From assembly GCA_020161395.1 (NCBI GenBank), contig JAIUOE010000001.1, forward strand, positions 434,001 through 498,000: a stretch of DNA of 64,000 nucleotides. Reading direction: 5' to 3'. The notes beneath the pieces were generated by a model. It saw only the letters and a list, made by a program, of their open reading frames with translations. It was not told the DNA's origin and did not search any database. The position numbers and the translations under genes were made by a program. Positions 23,185 through 32,491 of this stretch are shown one piece after another. The DNA is from Bacteroidota bacterium (GTDB lineage: Bacteria > Bacteroidota > Ignavibacteria > Ignavibacteriales > Ignavibacteriaceae). Numbering within the stretch: the first letter of the stretch is position 1; the number at the start of each line of letters is the position of its first letter.

Positions 23185-25200
23185 CTATTTTGAGAGAATC
23201 ATTTTCTTAACAGAGGTGAAGCCCGTTCCGCCTCCTGTTTCCATGACATTCAATCTGTAGAAGTAAACCCCTGCCGGCATGTTTAATGCGTTGAACTCCA
23301 CCTTGTGAATCCCTTTTCCCGCCGGACCATCGTGAAGTTGCACCACTTTCTCACCGAGAGCGTTATAAACAGCGAGATTCGCTATTCCGTCCTCTTTCAT
23401 GCTGTAGAATATAACAGTCGATGGATTAAACGGATTGGGGTAGTTCTGATAAAGTGTGAAATCAAACAGCTCGACTGATACATCGCCTCCGTTGTAAATC
23501 TTAAATGAACCGTCGTGATCAATTTGTCGAAGACGGTAACTGAAGACCCCTGTACCGGGGTTTCTGTCCGTGAAGGAATATTCTGTTGTTGAAGTGGTGG
23601 TCCCTTTTCCGGGAACACTTCCCGCTGTTATCCAGTCGCTTCCTCCCTTTACGGTTCTCTCAACAACAAACTCTCTGTTATTCAGTTCCGAAGCTGTTGC
23701 CCATTTAAGGACTACGACACCGTTTTGTGTGAAGAGATCGAACGAAACGAGTTCCACAGGGAGTGAGCCGTCAGCGGTAAAATTGAAGTTGTTTGCAGGA
23801 GCGGTAACGGGTTTTGTACTAGTCCTGTTTGCAGTGACAGCCTCGATGTAGTAATAAATTTTTGTTCCTGTCGGAACTTCCGGAATATAACCCGCAACTG
23901 TGTCACCTGATACGGTCTGCATCGGTACCTGGCTCCAGGCCGCGGTTGTGTCTAGGGTGTAATAAAGCTTTTTGGAGACAAGGGGCAACTTGCTTTTCAT
24001 GTACGCTTTTATCTGATAACCGCTTCCCGGTTCAGCTTTTCTGAACGGAAGTCTGTCGTGAACGATGTGGATCTGATCAACAACTCCGATTTCCTTTGTA
24101 ATGCAATGAATGGCACCACTCGCAGGGATGATGGAATTGCAGTTAATCCCCACCACATTATAACCGGGGAGCGCCTCTCTGTATATCCTCAAGGCTGTGG
24201 AGTCGTAACGCAGGTCATAAGTTGGGACAATTACAGTTTTATTCACAAAAACGGAGTTTGTGAAAGTTCTGTAGTCGCCACCCTGGCTGGGATACTGGTT
24301 ACTGCCGTCCGGTGGCATGGGAATTCTGACAACCTTATAAGGTCTTCCGAAAGGTGTGAGGAAATTATTGAGAATATACTGGAGATTCAACTCGATCTGT
24401 GGACCATCGGAAATACCCTGAGGGTACTGCCCTACAAGAAGTGTCTCTTCGTCGAGCAGTTTCATGTGCATGTCTATATGATGAATACCGTCATAAGGGA
24501 GGACATCCATCTTTACATACCGGTTGATTCCCATGTAGTCAGCCATGATCGCATTGATTTGTGCATCGGTTTTGTTTGTGTTTTCATTTACAATAAGTTT
24601 TGATGAAAAAGCCGTCCCCAACCCGTCCGTCATAAAGTTACCGCCTGTTGCGACCAAACGATACGGTTCATTTATTGTCTGATACAAAGGCAAACCCGAC
24701 CATGTCGAAAAGACCTGAGAAATGACATCATCACTCGGTCTCGGGCGGTTATAGACCCAGTCAACCAGCACCAGTGAATCGACACCACCGCCATAGACCG
24801 CCCATGGACCATAATCCCTGATCCATATTGAGTTGAAAGCTGCCTGAATAAACTTAAGATTCCTGATTGGAACTCCGCCCGAAGTAAGATAAGTCTTCAC
24901 CGAGTTTGAATCGCTGCAGACAATAACAACGAGGCACTCCTCCTGGGCGTAATCAACTATCTGACGGAGAATCGACTGATAACTTGTCCAGGTGATCAAA
25001 ATCGAACTCAAGGTTTCCCACTCTGCCATCGTCCTTACGGGGAATGGCGGGGGTGTAGTAAAAGCCTCGGTTGATGAAGGAAAGCGATAATTTTTCATCA
25101 TCTCCTGTTCGGCAGGAGTCATCCCTTTTGGCAGGTCCTGCGAAACAACCTGAACTTGAAGGAGAAAAAAGGAGAGGAGCAGAATCTGTTTTAAATTCAT
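23185..25200 (-). CDS. Secreted peptidylarginine deiminase (PPAD-like) with T9SS sorting domain
   Basis: 671 residues. Signal peptide (about 1-20) precedes a PAD_porph-family deiminase domain (about 50-400) that turns arginine to citrulline and ammonia. Catalytic residues are all visible: Asp129 in WIRDYGPW, His241 and Asp243 in HHIDMH, Asn315 in FTNS and Cys366 in GAIHC. Arg152 and Arg154 in YNRPRPSDD match the two arginines that, in Porphyromonas gingivalis PPAD, grip the carboxylate of a C-terminal arginine. Agmatine deiminases lack that pair as far as I know. After an Ig-like linker region, a Fn3-like domain (LPVELVSFDLF, about 490-590) and the T9SS domain (QNYPNPFNPST, near 597) follow, ending KMILSK. 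It should be surface-exposed or released and citrullinate peptides. It ends by a hairpin shared with the convergent small gene. Confidence 0.85.
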   Translation of the reverse strand: MNLKQILLLSFFLLQVQVVSQDLPKGMTPAEQEMMKNYRFPSSTEAFTTPPPFPVRTMAEWETLSSILITWTSYQSILRQIVDYAQEECLVVIVCSDSNSVKTYLTSGGVPIRNLKFIQAAFNSIWIRDYGPWAVYGGGVDSLVLVDWVYNRPRPSDDVISQVFSTWSGLPLYQTINEPYRLVATGGNFMTDGLGTAFSSKLIVNENTNKTDAQINAIMADYMGINRYVKMDVLPYDGIHHIDMHMKLLDEETLLVGQYPQGISDGPQIELNLQYILNNFLTPFGRPYKVVRIPMPPDGSNQYPSQGGDYRTFTNSVFVNKTVIVPTYDLRYDSTALRIYREALPGYNVVGINCNSIIPASGAIHCITKEIGVVDQIHIVHDRLPFRKAEPGSGYQIKAYMKSKLPLVSKKLYYTLDTTAAWSQVPMQTVSGDTVAGYIPEVPTGTKIYYYIEAVTANRTSTKPVTAPANNFNFTADGSLPVELVSFDLFTQNGVVVLKWATASELNNREFVVERTVKGGSDWITAGSVPGKGTTTSTTEYSFTDRNPGTGVFSYRLRQIDHDGSFKIYNGGDVSVELFDFTLYQNYPNPFNPSTVIFYSMKEDGIANLAVYNALGEKVVQLHDGPAGKGIHKVEFNALNMPAGVYFYRLNVMETGGGTGFTSVKKMILSK

Positions 25201-25207
25201 ATTTCTA

Positions 25208-26389
25208 TCAGAAAGAAAGTTTTAGTATTGAGAAATCATCGGGCAGATTACTGTCGCGATTTAGCATTTTAATATGTGTGTAGAGCTTATCGAGTTCGGA
25301 ATTGTCGACTGACTGTTCCTTTCCGATCAGATCCCTCATCTCCTCGAGCGTCCACATTTTTCCCGGCGTCACTTCCACTTCATATACACCATCAGAAAAG
25401 ACATAGAATTTAGCACCTTCGGGAACATTCACCCGGGCAGATTTGTAGGGGAAATTAGGGAGATGCCCCACAATCAGATTCTTGGTTATAAGTTCTTTCA
25501 CCTCACCATCGGGAACAAACAGGAGGGCAGGGGGATGTCCCGCACTTCCATAAACGAGTTCACGGGTTGTCCTGTTGAACACACCGTACCAGATGGTAAA
25601 ATAGAGATTATTCTGTTTTTCCATCACAAATGTTTCGTTGAGTGTGTTGAGAACAGAAACGGGGTCTCTAAAATCGGTATTGGGAAGAGTCTGGCTTCTT
25701 AAAACATTCAGCGCGGAAACGGAGAGAAGTGCGGGTCCCACACCATGGTCGCAGACATCCAGAAGATATACGGCAAAATGATCATCATCAATCCAGTGAT
25801 ACCCAAAAGAGTCACCTCCGAGATCAGCCGAAGGGACAAATCTCCACTCCGAGAGGACGATCCCCTTTTTCAAAGGGTCGGGCAGGAGTGAAATCACATA
25901 TTCCGCCGCACGGTTAAGTTCGTTTGCAAGCGCCTCTTTGCTTTCAAGGAGAGCCTGATACATTTCATTTCTCTCCATCAGGGCGATATAACCTTTGGAG
26001 TGATACCTGATTCTTGCGATAAGCTCGATCTTGTCGGGAAGCTTCACGAGATAGTCATTTGCCCCCACTTCGAATGCATCGGCTTTTGTTACAGCCTCCT
26101 CTTTTGAAGAGAGAACAATCAGGGGAACATCCTTCAGCCTCGGATGCCCCCTGAAGAATTTTACAAGTGTGAGGCCGTCAATATCAGGCATCACAAGGTC
26201 CTGTAAAATAACCGTTGGTTCTATCTCTTCCGCTTTGGAGAGTGCAAGGGCAGGCTCCTGACAGAAGTGGAACTCAATATCCTTTTCGGTGGAAAGCATC
26301 ATTGAGACTGCACTACCGACTATTTGTTGATCATCAATCAGAAGGACTTTTATTTTATATTTTTTAAGTTCCTTGTTCTGCTGTATCAT
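25208..26389 (-). CDS. Response regulator with SpoIIE-type PP2C phosphatase output
   Basis: 393 residues. The receiver domain (about 13-130) has phospho-acceptor Asp64 (LQDLVMPDIDG), the acidic pair near residue 19-20 and a switch Ser in IVLSS. After a helical linker comes a SpoIIE/PP2C-type serine phosphatase domain (about 175-393). Metal-binding acidic residues are present: Asp189 and Asp193 in SADLGGD, Asp211 in DVCDHG, then SAGHPPALL, FSDGVYE and DDFSIL, so it should be active. Such proteins usually dephosphorylate anti-anti-sigma (STAS) proteins. It is the last gene of the chemosensory operon and shares one base with cheB. It occupies the place of WspR, so it is probably the pathway's output. 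No STAS or anti-sigma gene is in the window. Confidence 0.9.
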   Translation of the reverse strand: MIQQNKELKKYKIKVLLIDDQQIVGSAVSMMLSTEKDIEFHFCQEPALALSKAEEIEPTVILQDLVMPDIDGLTLVKFFRGHPRLKDVPLIVLSSKEEAVTKADAFEVGANDYLVKLPDKIELIARIRYHSKGYIALMERNEMYQALLESKEALANELNRAAEYVISLLPDPLKKGIVLSEWRFVPSADLGGDSFGYHWIDDDHFAVYLLDVCDHGVGPALLSVSALNVLRSQTLPNTDFRDPVSVLNTLNETFVMEKQNNLYFTIWYGVFNRTTRELVYGSAGHPPALLFVPDGEVKELITKNLIVGHLPNFPYKSARVNVPEGAKFYVFSDGVYEVEVTPGKMWTLEEMRDLIGKEQSVDNSELDKLYTHIKMLNRDSNLPDDFSILKLSF

Positions 26390-27405
26390 TATTTAAATTC
26401 CTTTCTTCCATAAAGAAGTGACAGTTCGAAAGCTATTTTAGCGGGATCAAGTATTTTTTTTGCTGCGTTAATGTCTGCCGCAGCTTTGGGCATTCCGTAA
26501 ACTATTGAGGACGCCTCATCCTGAGCGATGGTCAGCCATCCACTTTCCTTTAACTTGAGCAAACCTTCGGCACCATCCTTCCCCATTCCGGTCAGAAGAA
26601 CAGCGGTGTCTTTTGCTCCCCAGTTATCGCACAGTGAATGGTAAAAAGCATCCACCGAGGGGCGGTACGGATAATCTTTTGGTTCCGTAACATACGCAAA
26701 CTTGCCGTGATTGTCCAGAATCAGATGGTCATTCGTTCCGGCGAGCAACACCTTCCCCGGTTCGGGTGCCTCTCCATGAACGGCAATGTTTACACTCAAC
26801 TGAGTCTGCTTGTCCAGCCAGCTCGCAAGTTCCTCCGCAAACCGCTGGTCCACATGCTGAATAACAACGATGGCAGCGGAGAATTTTTCGGGAAGTGCAG
26901 AGAAAATGGTGGCAAGTGCTTTGGGACCCCCTGTGGAGGAACCAATGGCGACAAGAGGAAAGTCCATCTTTGCCGGTTTTGGCGGAATAACAGGCTTAAA
27001 GTAACTTTTCCCCTGGATCAGTCTTTTCAAAGAGTTTATTTTGTTGATCAGTTCCTGGGCACCAGTGGCGTTTCCCGAAAAATCGAAAACAGGTGTGGCA
27101 ACAGCATCGAGGGCACCGTGCCCCATTGCTTCAAAAACCTTCGATGAGTTTGCGCCAACCGATGCTGTAACCACAAGGATTGCGCACGGTGATTTTTTCA
27201 TAATTTCCGCGGTAGCCTGAACACCATCCATCTCGGGCATAATCAGATCCATCAGAATCAGATCAGGTCTGTCTTTTATTGCGAACTCAACCGCCTGTTT
27301 GCCGTTATAAGCAACCCAGGCAATTTCGAGGCCATCGATGGCTGAAACCACCCTCCTGAGCGCTTCGACAGCGAGGGAAAGATCATTAACAATTCCTATT
27401 CTCAT
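26389..27405 (-). CDS. cheB: Chemotaxis-type response regulator methylesterase CheB (WspF-like)
   Basis: 338 residues. The receiver domain (1-115) carries Asp53 in LMDLIMPEMDG. The methylesterase domain (about 148-335) has the catalytic triad Ser157 (GSSTGG), His184 (VIQHVD) and Asp277 (GMGKDGAEG). It removes methyl groups from chemoreceptor glutamates or deamidates glutamines, giving adaptation. Position after the CheA hybrid and before the output regulator matches WspF. It overlaps cheA by four bases (start inside the cheA stop) and the next gene by one base, so translation is coupled. Length and motifs are normal. Confidence 0.95.
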   Translation of the reverse strand: MRIGIVNDLSLAVEALRRVVSAIDGLEIAWVAYNGKQAVEFAIKDRPDLILMDLIMPEMDGVQATAEIMKKSPCAILVVTASVGANSSKVFEAMGHGALDAVATPVFDFSGNATGAQELINKINSLKRLIQGKSYFKPVIPPKPAKMDFPLVAIGSSTGGPKALATIFSALPEKFSAAIVVIQHVDQRFAEELASWLDKQTQLSVNIAVHGEAPEPGKVLLAGTNDHLILDNHGKFAYVTEPKDYPYRPSVDAFYHSLCDNWGAKDTAVLLTGMGKDGAEGLLKLKESGWLTIAQDEASSIVYGMPKAAADINAAKKILDPAKIAFELSLLYGRKEFK

Positions 27406-30101
27406 TTTGCCTCTCCGATCAGATCGATCACCGCATTAACAAGTGATTCGTCATGAAACGAACTTTTGGTAAGATAATAGTTTGCTCCGGCATTCAAACC
27501 CCGGAGACGGTCTTCTTCCCTGTCTTTATATGACACAATCATGACAGGTATGGTTTTAAATTTAGGATCAGATTTTATTTTTTCAACGAGTTGAATTCCA
27601 TTCATTCTTGGCATATCGACATCGGTGATCACGAGGTCGAAGTCTTCTCTTTGCAGCGAATTAAAGCCGTCGACTCCGTCAACAGCCGTTGTAACACTGT
27701 AACCGTTGTTTTCGAGAAGTTTTCGTTCCACTTCCCTGACCGTGAGAGAATCATCCACCACCAGTATTTTTCTGGTTTTACCTGATACCATAAAACTTGA
27801 GGTTACTTTGTCGAGCTTCGAACCGTGAATATATTTCTCGATGGAACGAACAAGATCGTCGGGATCTATTATCAGGGCAACAGATCCCTCCTCGAGAATT
27901 GCAGCAGCAGAAATATTTGGTATTTTGCCAAGTTTTCCATCCATGGCAGAGACAACGAGGTCTCTCTCTCCGAGGAAGGCATCGACAGCAACAGCATACT
28001 TTGCCGTTCTGTCACCAATAACAGCGAGATTGATAAAAGTCCCCTTTTCACTTTCGCCGGGGAGATTCATCAATCTTGCACAATTTACTATACCGAGGTT
28101 CTCATTATTCCATTTAATAAACTGTCTGTCTTCCACCGTCAGTATTTCCTCTTCCCTGATGCTGAGGAGTGTTTCAACCCTCGCGAGAGGGATGGCGTAA
28201 AGTTCCGAGTTAACCTTAAACAGCAGGGCTCTGATAACAGAGAGGGTAACGGGCAGTTGAAGTGTAAAGACACTCCCTTTTCCGGGTTCCGATTCGATCT
28301 TGGTTTTTCCACCTACCTGATGGATAAGGTTCATTACGATGTCGAGACCGACACCCCTTCCCGAAACCTTGGTCACTCCGGCTTTTGTGGAGAACCCTGG
28401 GAGAAACAGGAAGTCGAGGATCTCGGATTTACTGAGGCTTCCTGCCATTTCAGCGGTAACATACCCCTTCTCGACAATTTTTTTCCTCAACGATTCATCA
28501 TCTATTCCCTTGCCGTCATCCGATACGGAGATTGTGAGGAATCCTGCTCTGTGACCTGCTTCGAGGAGGATTTTGCCCGTCTCTTTCTTTCCGGCTTCGA
28601 TCCTCTCCTCGGGTGATTCGATTCCGTGGTCGGCGGCATTTGCAATCAGATGTGACAGAGGAGCCTCAATCTTATCCAGAATGTCCCTGTCGATCATCGT
28701 ATCCTCTCCAACTATTTCCAGCCGGATTTTTTTACCCGAATCTTTTGCAAGGTCCCTTACCATTCGTGGAATTCCGTGCAAGCCGTCGGCAATTGGTCTC
28801 ATTTTCGATTCAATCACCTGATTTCCGAGTGACTCGGAAAGCCTTTCGATGTTTCTTGAGAAGACATCAAACTTGTCGATCATGGTATTGATGTTCCACT
28901 CGAGTCTTTCGAGCACCTCCTGCGTACTGTCGAGTTCTGCCGCTACCTCCGGGAACACCCCAAGGTTTTCCATGGCTGCATTAAGTCCTTCCTGACTCCT
29001 CACCGCTTCCCTCAGAGTCTGCTTTGTTGCAAGCAGATACCCCTGAAAAGGTTTGGTAAACTTTGCCTGAATCTTTATTTCACCGGCGAGACCCAAAAGT
29101 CTGTTGAGGTTTTCTGCAAGAACCCTTACAAAGAGGGCGTCCTCCTTTTTCTCCTGACGCTGTGGCTGAGGAGATGGAAATGGAGGTGGAGCAGCCTGAG
29201 TTTGAACCGGCGATGGAGAATCAGATTGCTTATCCCCGCTTTCAGTTGTTGTTTTTGGTTTCTGCGCAGGTTGCGATGGTGCTGTTTCCCCTTTTGACGC
29301 TGCAGTTAGGGCAGAGGAGAGGGAGTTGATTTGATCGATATTATTGTCAATCTCCGAAAAAATCTCATCAACGGGGAGTGCTGCGATCATTTTAAATAAA
29401 TCGTTTCCCTTAAGGAGCAGATCAATATGGCTTCCCGTGAGTCTGATTTCCCCTTTGAGGGAGTGACTGAGCAGGTCTTCCATTGCATGGGCAAGTCCCA
29501 CCGCCTGATGGACGCCGACAATTCTGGCAGCTCCCTTGATCGAGTGGGCGGAACGCATAAGGGGTTCGAGTTTCTCATTTGAAGTTTCACCCTCGGCATC
29601 CACGAGTCCCTTTTCCAACACTTTGGTGTGCGATTCAAGTTCTATCTTAAAGAGATCGACGAGTACAGGATCATAATTGGGTTTTACTTCTTTTTTCTCT
29701 TTTTTCGGGGGTTCCTGTTGAACCGGTGCCAGGGGTTTGCTGAAATAACCGGCAAGATCCTGAATTACACTTCTCTTCTCTGAAAGAAATCCGGCAATAT
29801 CTGCGGGTTCTTTGTTCCCGAACTCTCTGAATATTTCACCTGCAGTTACGAAGAAATTCTCGTGGAGCTCTGAAAGATTTCCGCCTGACTCAATTAACTG
29901 GTTAAGAAACGATTCCATCGACTTGCATAATTCTGCGACCGGATCGATACCAACAACTTTCGCAGCCGACCGGATTGCCTGAACGGTGGAAGCTATCACC
30001 TTCAGATCATCTCCTGTACCGGAGGAAACAGCAGACTCAAACTTCGGAAGGTTGTCCGTGATTACGCTGCGAAATATCTCTAAAAGGGCACTGTTTTGCA
30101 T
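27402..30101 (-). CDS. cheA: Hybrid CheA histidine kinase with receiver domain (WspE-like)
   Basis: 899 residues. Domain order: a degenerate Hpt-like domain (about 1-115) in which the phospho-accepting His is replaced by Gln41 (QAIRSAAKVVG); a normal Hpt (about 145-265) with His186 in AHSIKGAARIVG; a Pro/Gln-rich linker (270-320); CheA dimerisation helices (about 325-430); ATPase with Asn488 (LIANAADHG), SDDGKGI (527-533) and GRGVGLD (581-587); a CheW-like domain (about 620-755); and a receiver (about 776-899) with Asp827 in ITDVDMP. No CheY-binding P2 domain is obvious. The fused receiver may act as a phosphate sink or intermediate, as in WspE and FrzE. It is preceded by the WspD-like CheW by two bases. 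Confidence 0.93.
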   Translation of the reverse strand: MQNSALLEIFRSVITDNLPKFESAVSSGTGDDLKVIASTVQAIRSAAKVVGIDPVAELCKSMESFLNQLIESGGNLSELHENFFVTAGEIFREFGNKEPADIAGFLSEKRSVIQDLAGYFSKPLAPVQQEPPKKEKKEVKPNYDPVLVDLFKIELESHTKVLEKGLVDAEGETSNEKLEPLMRSAHSIKGAARIVGVHQAVGLAHAMEDLLSHSLKGEIRLTGSHIDLLLKGNDLFKMIAALPVDEIFSEIDNNIDQINSLSSALTAASKGETAPSQPAQKPKTTTESGDKQSDSPSPVQTQAAPPPFPSPQPQRQEKKEDALFVRVLAENLNRLLGLAGEIKIQAKFTKPFQGYLLATKQTLREAVRSQEGLNAAMENLGVFPEVAAELDSTQEVLERLEWNINTMIDKFDVFSRNIERLSESLGNQVIESKMRPIADGLHGIPRMVRDLAKDSGKKIRLEIVGEDTMIDRDILDKIEAPLSHLIANAADHGIESPEERIEAGKKETGKILLEAGHRAGFLTISVSDDGKGIDDESLRKKIVEKGYVTAEMAGSLSKSEILDFLFLPGFSTKAGVTKVSGRGVGLDIVMNLIHQVGGKTKIESEPGKGSVFTLQLPVTLSVIRALLFKVNSELYAIPLARVETLLSIREEEILTVEDRQFIKWNNENLGIVNCARLMNLPGESEKGTFINLAVIGDRTAKYAVAVDAFLGERDLVVSAMDGKLGKIPNISAAAILEEGSVALIIDPDDLVRSIEKYIHGSKLDKVTSSFMVSGKTRKILVVDDSLTVREVERKLLENNGYSVTTAVDGVDGFNSLQREDFDLVITDVDMPRMNGIQLVEKIKSDPKFKTIPVMIVSYKDREEDRLRGLNAGANYYLTKSSFHDESLVNAVIDLIGEAK

Positions 30102-30103
30102 GC

Positions 30104-30775
30104 TTATTGAAATTTAATTGATGATCTGAACGATTCACAAATCTTATGCTCATCGAGCAGGGCTGCAGTAATCTCATCGAGTTCGAATATCCCTTTCGAG
30201 AATATTTCGCTCGATTTCTGAGCCGTTGAAGGAAGTTGCTTAATGGTTCCGGATATGATTCGCGATACACCAATCACTTCATCCACTTCGAACACAACTC
30301 TCTCACCCGCTCCTTTAACTGCGATCATTCTTTTATACACTGCCTTTTCTGTCTTAACCTCTTCCCCGGAACGGGAGATGCCGAGCAGAGTATCAAGATT
30401 GAAACAGAGCAACAATTCACCGTCTATATTAACCAGACCTCTGAAAGTACGGTTTGTTCTGAAAGGGACAAAATGTACAGGCTTCAACTCCACAGCTACA
30501 AGAAAGCTGTTTGTGTCAATGGCGAGAAACTCCGTTCCGAGTCTGAAAATTGTTACGGGGAGGTCGCCTCGCTCTTTGGTCTCTTTCTTTTTTGAGAGCG
30601 CCAGTGTCCATGAGTCAAGAAACTCGTGTGGAATCTCACGGTCGAAGAACTCCTTGGCGGAATTTGAATAAACCGGACAGTGTTTGCAGTGAAGGTATTC
30701 TGTGAGACTTTCACAAGATTTGTCTCCAAAAACACCGATTACCTTCCAGCATCTGTTCTCTTTTTTAATTTTCAT
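30104..30775 (-). CDS. CheW-domain adaptor with N-terminal cysteine motif (WspD-like)
   Basis: 223 residues. The N-terminal 45 residues contain four cysteines: Cys9 in CWKVIGVFGDKSC, Cys21, Cys30 and Cys33 in HCKHCPVYS. This motif is characteristic of WspD-type CheW proteins; its function is not established. It looks able to bind a metal, which is inference. A CheW domain follows (about 65-200, TIFRLGTEFLAIDTNSFLVAVEL, then RGLVNIDGELLLCFNLDTLLG). It links receptors to the CheA kinase. The gene shares four bases with the CheR gene upstream (ATGA-type overlap) and is two bases from cheA. Confidence 0.9.
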   Translation of the reverse strand: MKIKKENRCWKVIGVFGDKSCESLTEYLHCKHCPVYSNSAKEFFDREIPHEFLDSWTLALSKKKETKERGDLPVTIFRLGTEFLAIDTNSFLVAVELKPVHFVPFRTNRTFRGLVNIDGELLLCFNLDTLLGISRSGEEVKTEKAVYKRMIAVKGAGERVVFEVDEVIGVSRIISGTIKQLPSTAQKSSEIFSKGIFELDEITAALLDEHKICESFRSSIKFQ

Positions 30776-32037
30776 CTCGACCTCTCCTGAAGCCGTTTTA
30801 TTCTGTCTTTATAGATTGAAGCCTTATCCCTGTCCCCCTTTTTTTCGTAAAGGAGTGAAATATGTACGAGGGATTCAATATGATTTGGCTCGAGATACAA
30901 TACTTTCAAAAAGTTGTTTTCGGCTTCATCCATCAGTCCCGTGGCAAGATCAATCTCTCCCATCAGACAGATAAGATCTTTGTTTGTGGGATCATTAAAG
31001 AGAAGCTGTTCGCACTTTTTCCGGGCGGGTGTCAGTTCCCCCCTGTTGGCAAGTTCCTTGATGTAGTCAAGATCGAATTGCTCCTCCTTGACGACGATTT
31101 CAACACGGCTTGAAGTAAAAAGGGTTGACCTCTGCTGCCTTGGTGGAAGGAAAGGAGAAACCGGTTTTGCTGTTTTGGGCTGGAGACCTTCCCTTGTCTG
31201 CCGAAATTCTGATTTGGGCTTCTGCTGACCAGCCTCAAAAGGAGAAAGGGCGAACGATTTTGCCCGGGGGATTGCCCTGAAACCTGAAGAGGAAAAGAAC
31301 ATTACTTCAGTATGTCCCGCAAAAAGGATGCCGTCTGGCTTCAAAAGTCTCCTTATGTTCGCGACAGAAGTCTCCCTGCTTTTCCCGTCGAGGTAAATAA
31401 CCAGATTCCTGCAGAAGATTATATCATAACCCGATCTGTTTTTGAAGAATGACCCGGAAACAAGATTTTCATTATGAAATGTGACCATCGACCTGATTCT
31501 CCCCGCAATAATAAAAGCATCGTCTGACCTCACAAAATATTTTGCGATCATTGCCTCATCTTCACCCCGGAAAGATGATTTGCCATACACTCCTTTTTTT
31601 GCTTTTTCGATTGCATTCAGGCTGATATCAACCGCATCTATAATTAACAAGTCGGGAGGAAACCCAATATCAAGCAGAGCCATGGCGATTGAATAGGGTT
31701 CTTCACCTGTGGATGAAGGAACTGAAAGAATTTTTAAGGGACGGACCTGACCAGACATAAATTTGGATTGAACCTCTTCCTTAAGAAACACAAATGGCTC
31801 GATGTCCCTGAAAAACCAGGTTTCAGGAACCACGATCATTTCAACAAAAGCCTGTAACTCGCTGCTGCTGCTCCGGAGGAGGATGCCAAAAGCAGTGGTG
31901 TCGCTCAATTCAAGTTGTGACATTCTTCGTTTTACAGCAAGTTCAATGCTTTTAATACCTATTGTTGAATAGTCCAACCCTATTTTGTCGGCGAGCAGTT
32001 GCGTTATCTCCTGAAGACCCTGGTCAATACTAATCAC
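30772..32037 (-). CDS. cheR: Chemoreceptor methyltransferase CheR with C-terminal TPRs (WspC-like)
   Basis: 421 residues. The N-terminal helical CheR domain (1-60) is followed by the SAM-dependent methyltransferase domain. It has PETWFFRD (71-78), the SAM site ILSVPSSTGEEPYSIAM (103-119) and FCRNLVIYL near residue 210. A low-complexity linker (about 270-320, Lys/Gln/Pro) leads to two or three tetratricopeptide repeats (about 335-418). WspC and FrzF share this TPR extension. It methylates receptor glutamates with CheB as opponent. It overlaps cheW by eight bases and the next gene by four, so it sits tightly inside the operon. Confidence 0.94.
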   Translation of the reverse strand: MISIDQGLQEITQLLADKIGLDYSTIGIKSIELAVKRRMSQLELSDTTAFGILLRSSSSELQAFVEMIVVPETWFFRDIEPFVFLKEEVQSKFMSGQVRPLKILSVPSSTGEEPYSIAMALLDIGFPPDLLIIDAVDISLNAIEKAKKGVYGKSSFRGEDEAMIAKYFVRSDDAFIIAGRIRSMVTFHNENLVSGSFFKNRSGYDIIFCRNLVIYLDGKSRETSVANIRRLLKPDGILFAGHTEVMFFSSSGFRAIPRAKSFALSPFEAGQQKPKSEFRQTREGLQPKTAKPVSPFLPPRQQRSTLFTSSRVEIVVKEEQFDLDYIKELANRGELTPARKKCEQLLFNDPTNKDLICLMGEIDLATGLMDEAENNFLKVLYLEPNHIESLVHISLLYEKKGDRDKASIYKDRIKRLQERSR

Positions 32038-32488
32038 TTGTGAGCTCCGTAAACAGGTTCTTTTTCACATAAGCAGGGAGCAGGTCGTTAATGGAGACGA
32101 GCTGGACGATACCGGTTTTAAGATTGATCAGCTTGCCGAGGTAGCTTGCCTCCTCTGTGATGTAACCCGGTGATTGAAGTTCATCGGGCTTTATCCTGAT
32201 AATGTCCATTACCTTTTCACACAGAAGTCCAAGAAGATGAGACTCGCTTTCCACAAAATAATTTACGACTATTATTCGAGTGCTGAGAAGCCTTTTTGTT
32301 GAAAAACCCATGAGAAGGTCACGCAGGTCGATCACCGGAACGATGCTGCCGCGGTAGTTGAATCTTCCTGCAAAATATGCGGGTGCCTTTGGCATGGGAA
32401 AAAGGTTCACGGGCGGAATAATCTCCACCACTTCCTTTGCATCAACGGCATACCTGTTTTCACTTATCTCGAAAGTAAGGCAAAGCAC
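32030..32488 (-). CDS. cheW: CheW adaptor (WspB-like)
   Basis: 152 residues, one complete CheW domain: TFEISENRYAVDAKEVVEI at the start, then the conserved FNYRGSIVPVIDLRDLL (about 43-59) and VMDIIRI (about 93-99). It bridges chemoreceptors and the kinase. It lies four bases after the stop of the receptor gene and overlaps cheR by eight bases. A second CheW-type gene in the same operon fits the Wsp plan (WspB and WspD). Confidence 0.93.
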   Translation of the reverse strand: MLCLTFEISENRYAVDAKEVVEIIPPVNLFPMPKAPAYFAGRFNYRGSIVPVIDLRDLLMGFSTKRLLSTRIIVVNYFVESESHLLGLLCEKVMDIIRIKPDELQSPGYITEEASYLGKLINLKTGIVQLVSINDLLPAYVKKNLFTELTSD

Positions 32489-32491
32489 CTG

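Noticed and set aside
24058-24603. 181-codon plus-strand frame inside the deiminase gene
   Set aside because: Overlaps the catalytic region of the deiminase on the other strand and has no recognisable domain or start signal.
27825-28616. 263-codon plus-strand open frame inside cheA
   Set aside because: Fully antisense to a strongly supported CheA kinase with all motifs. The translation has no domain pattern, and there is no ribosome-binding site.
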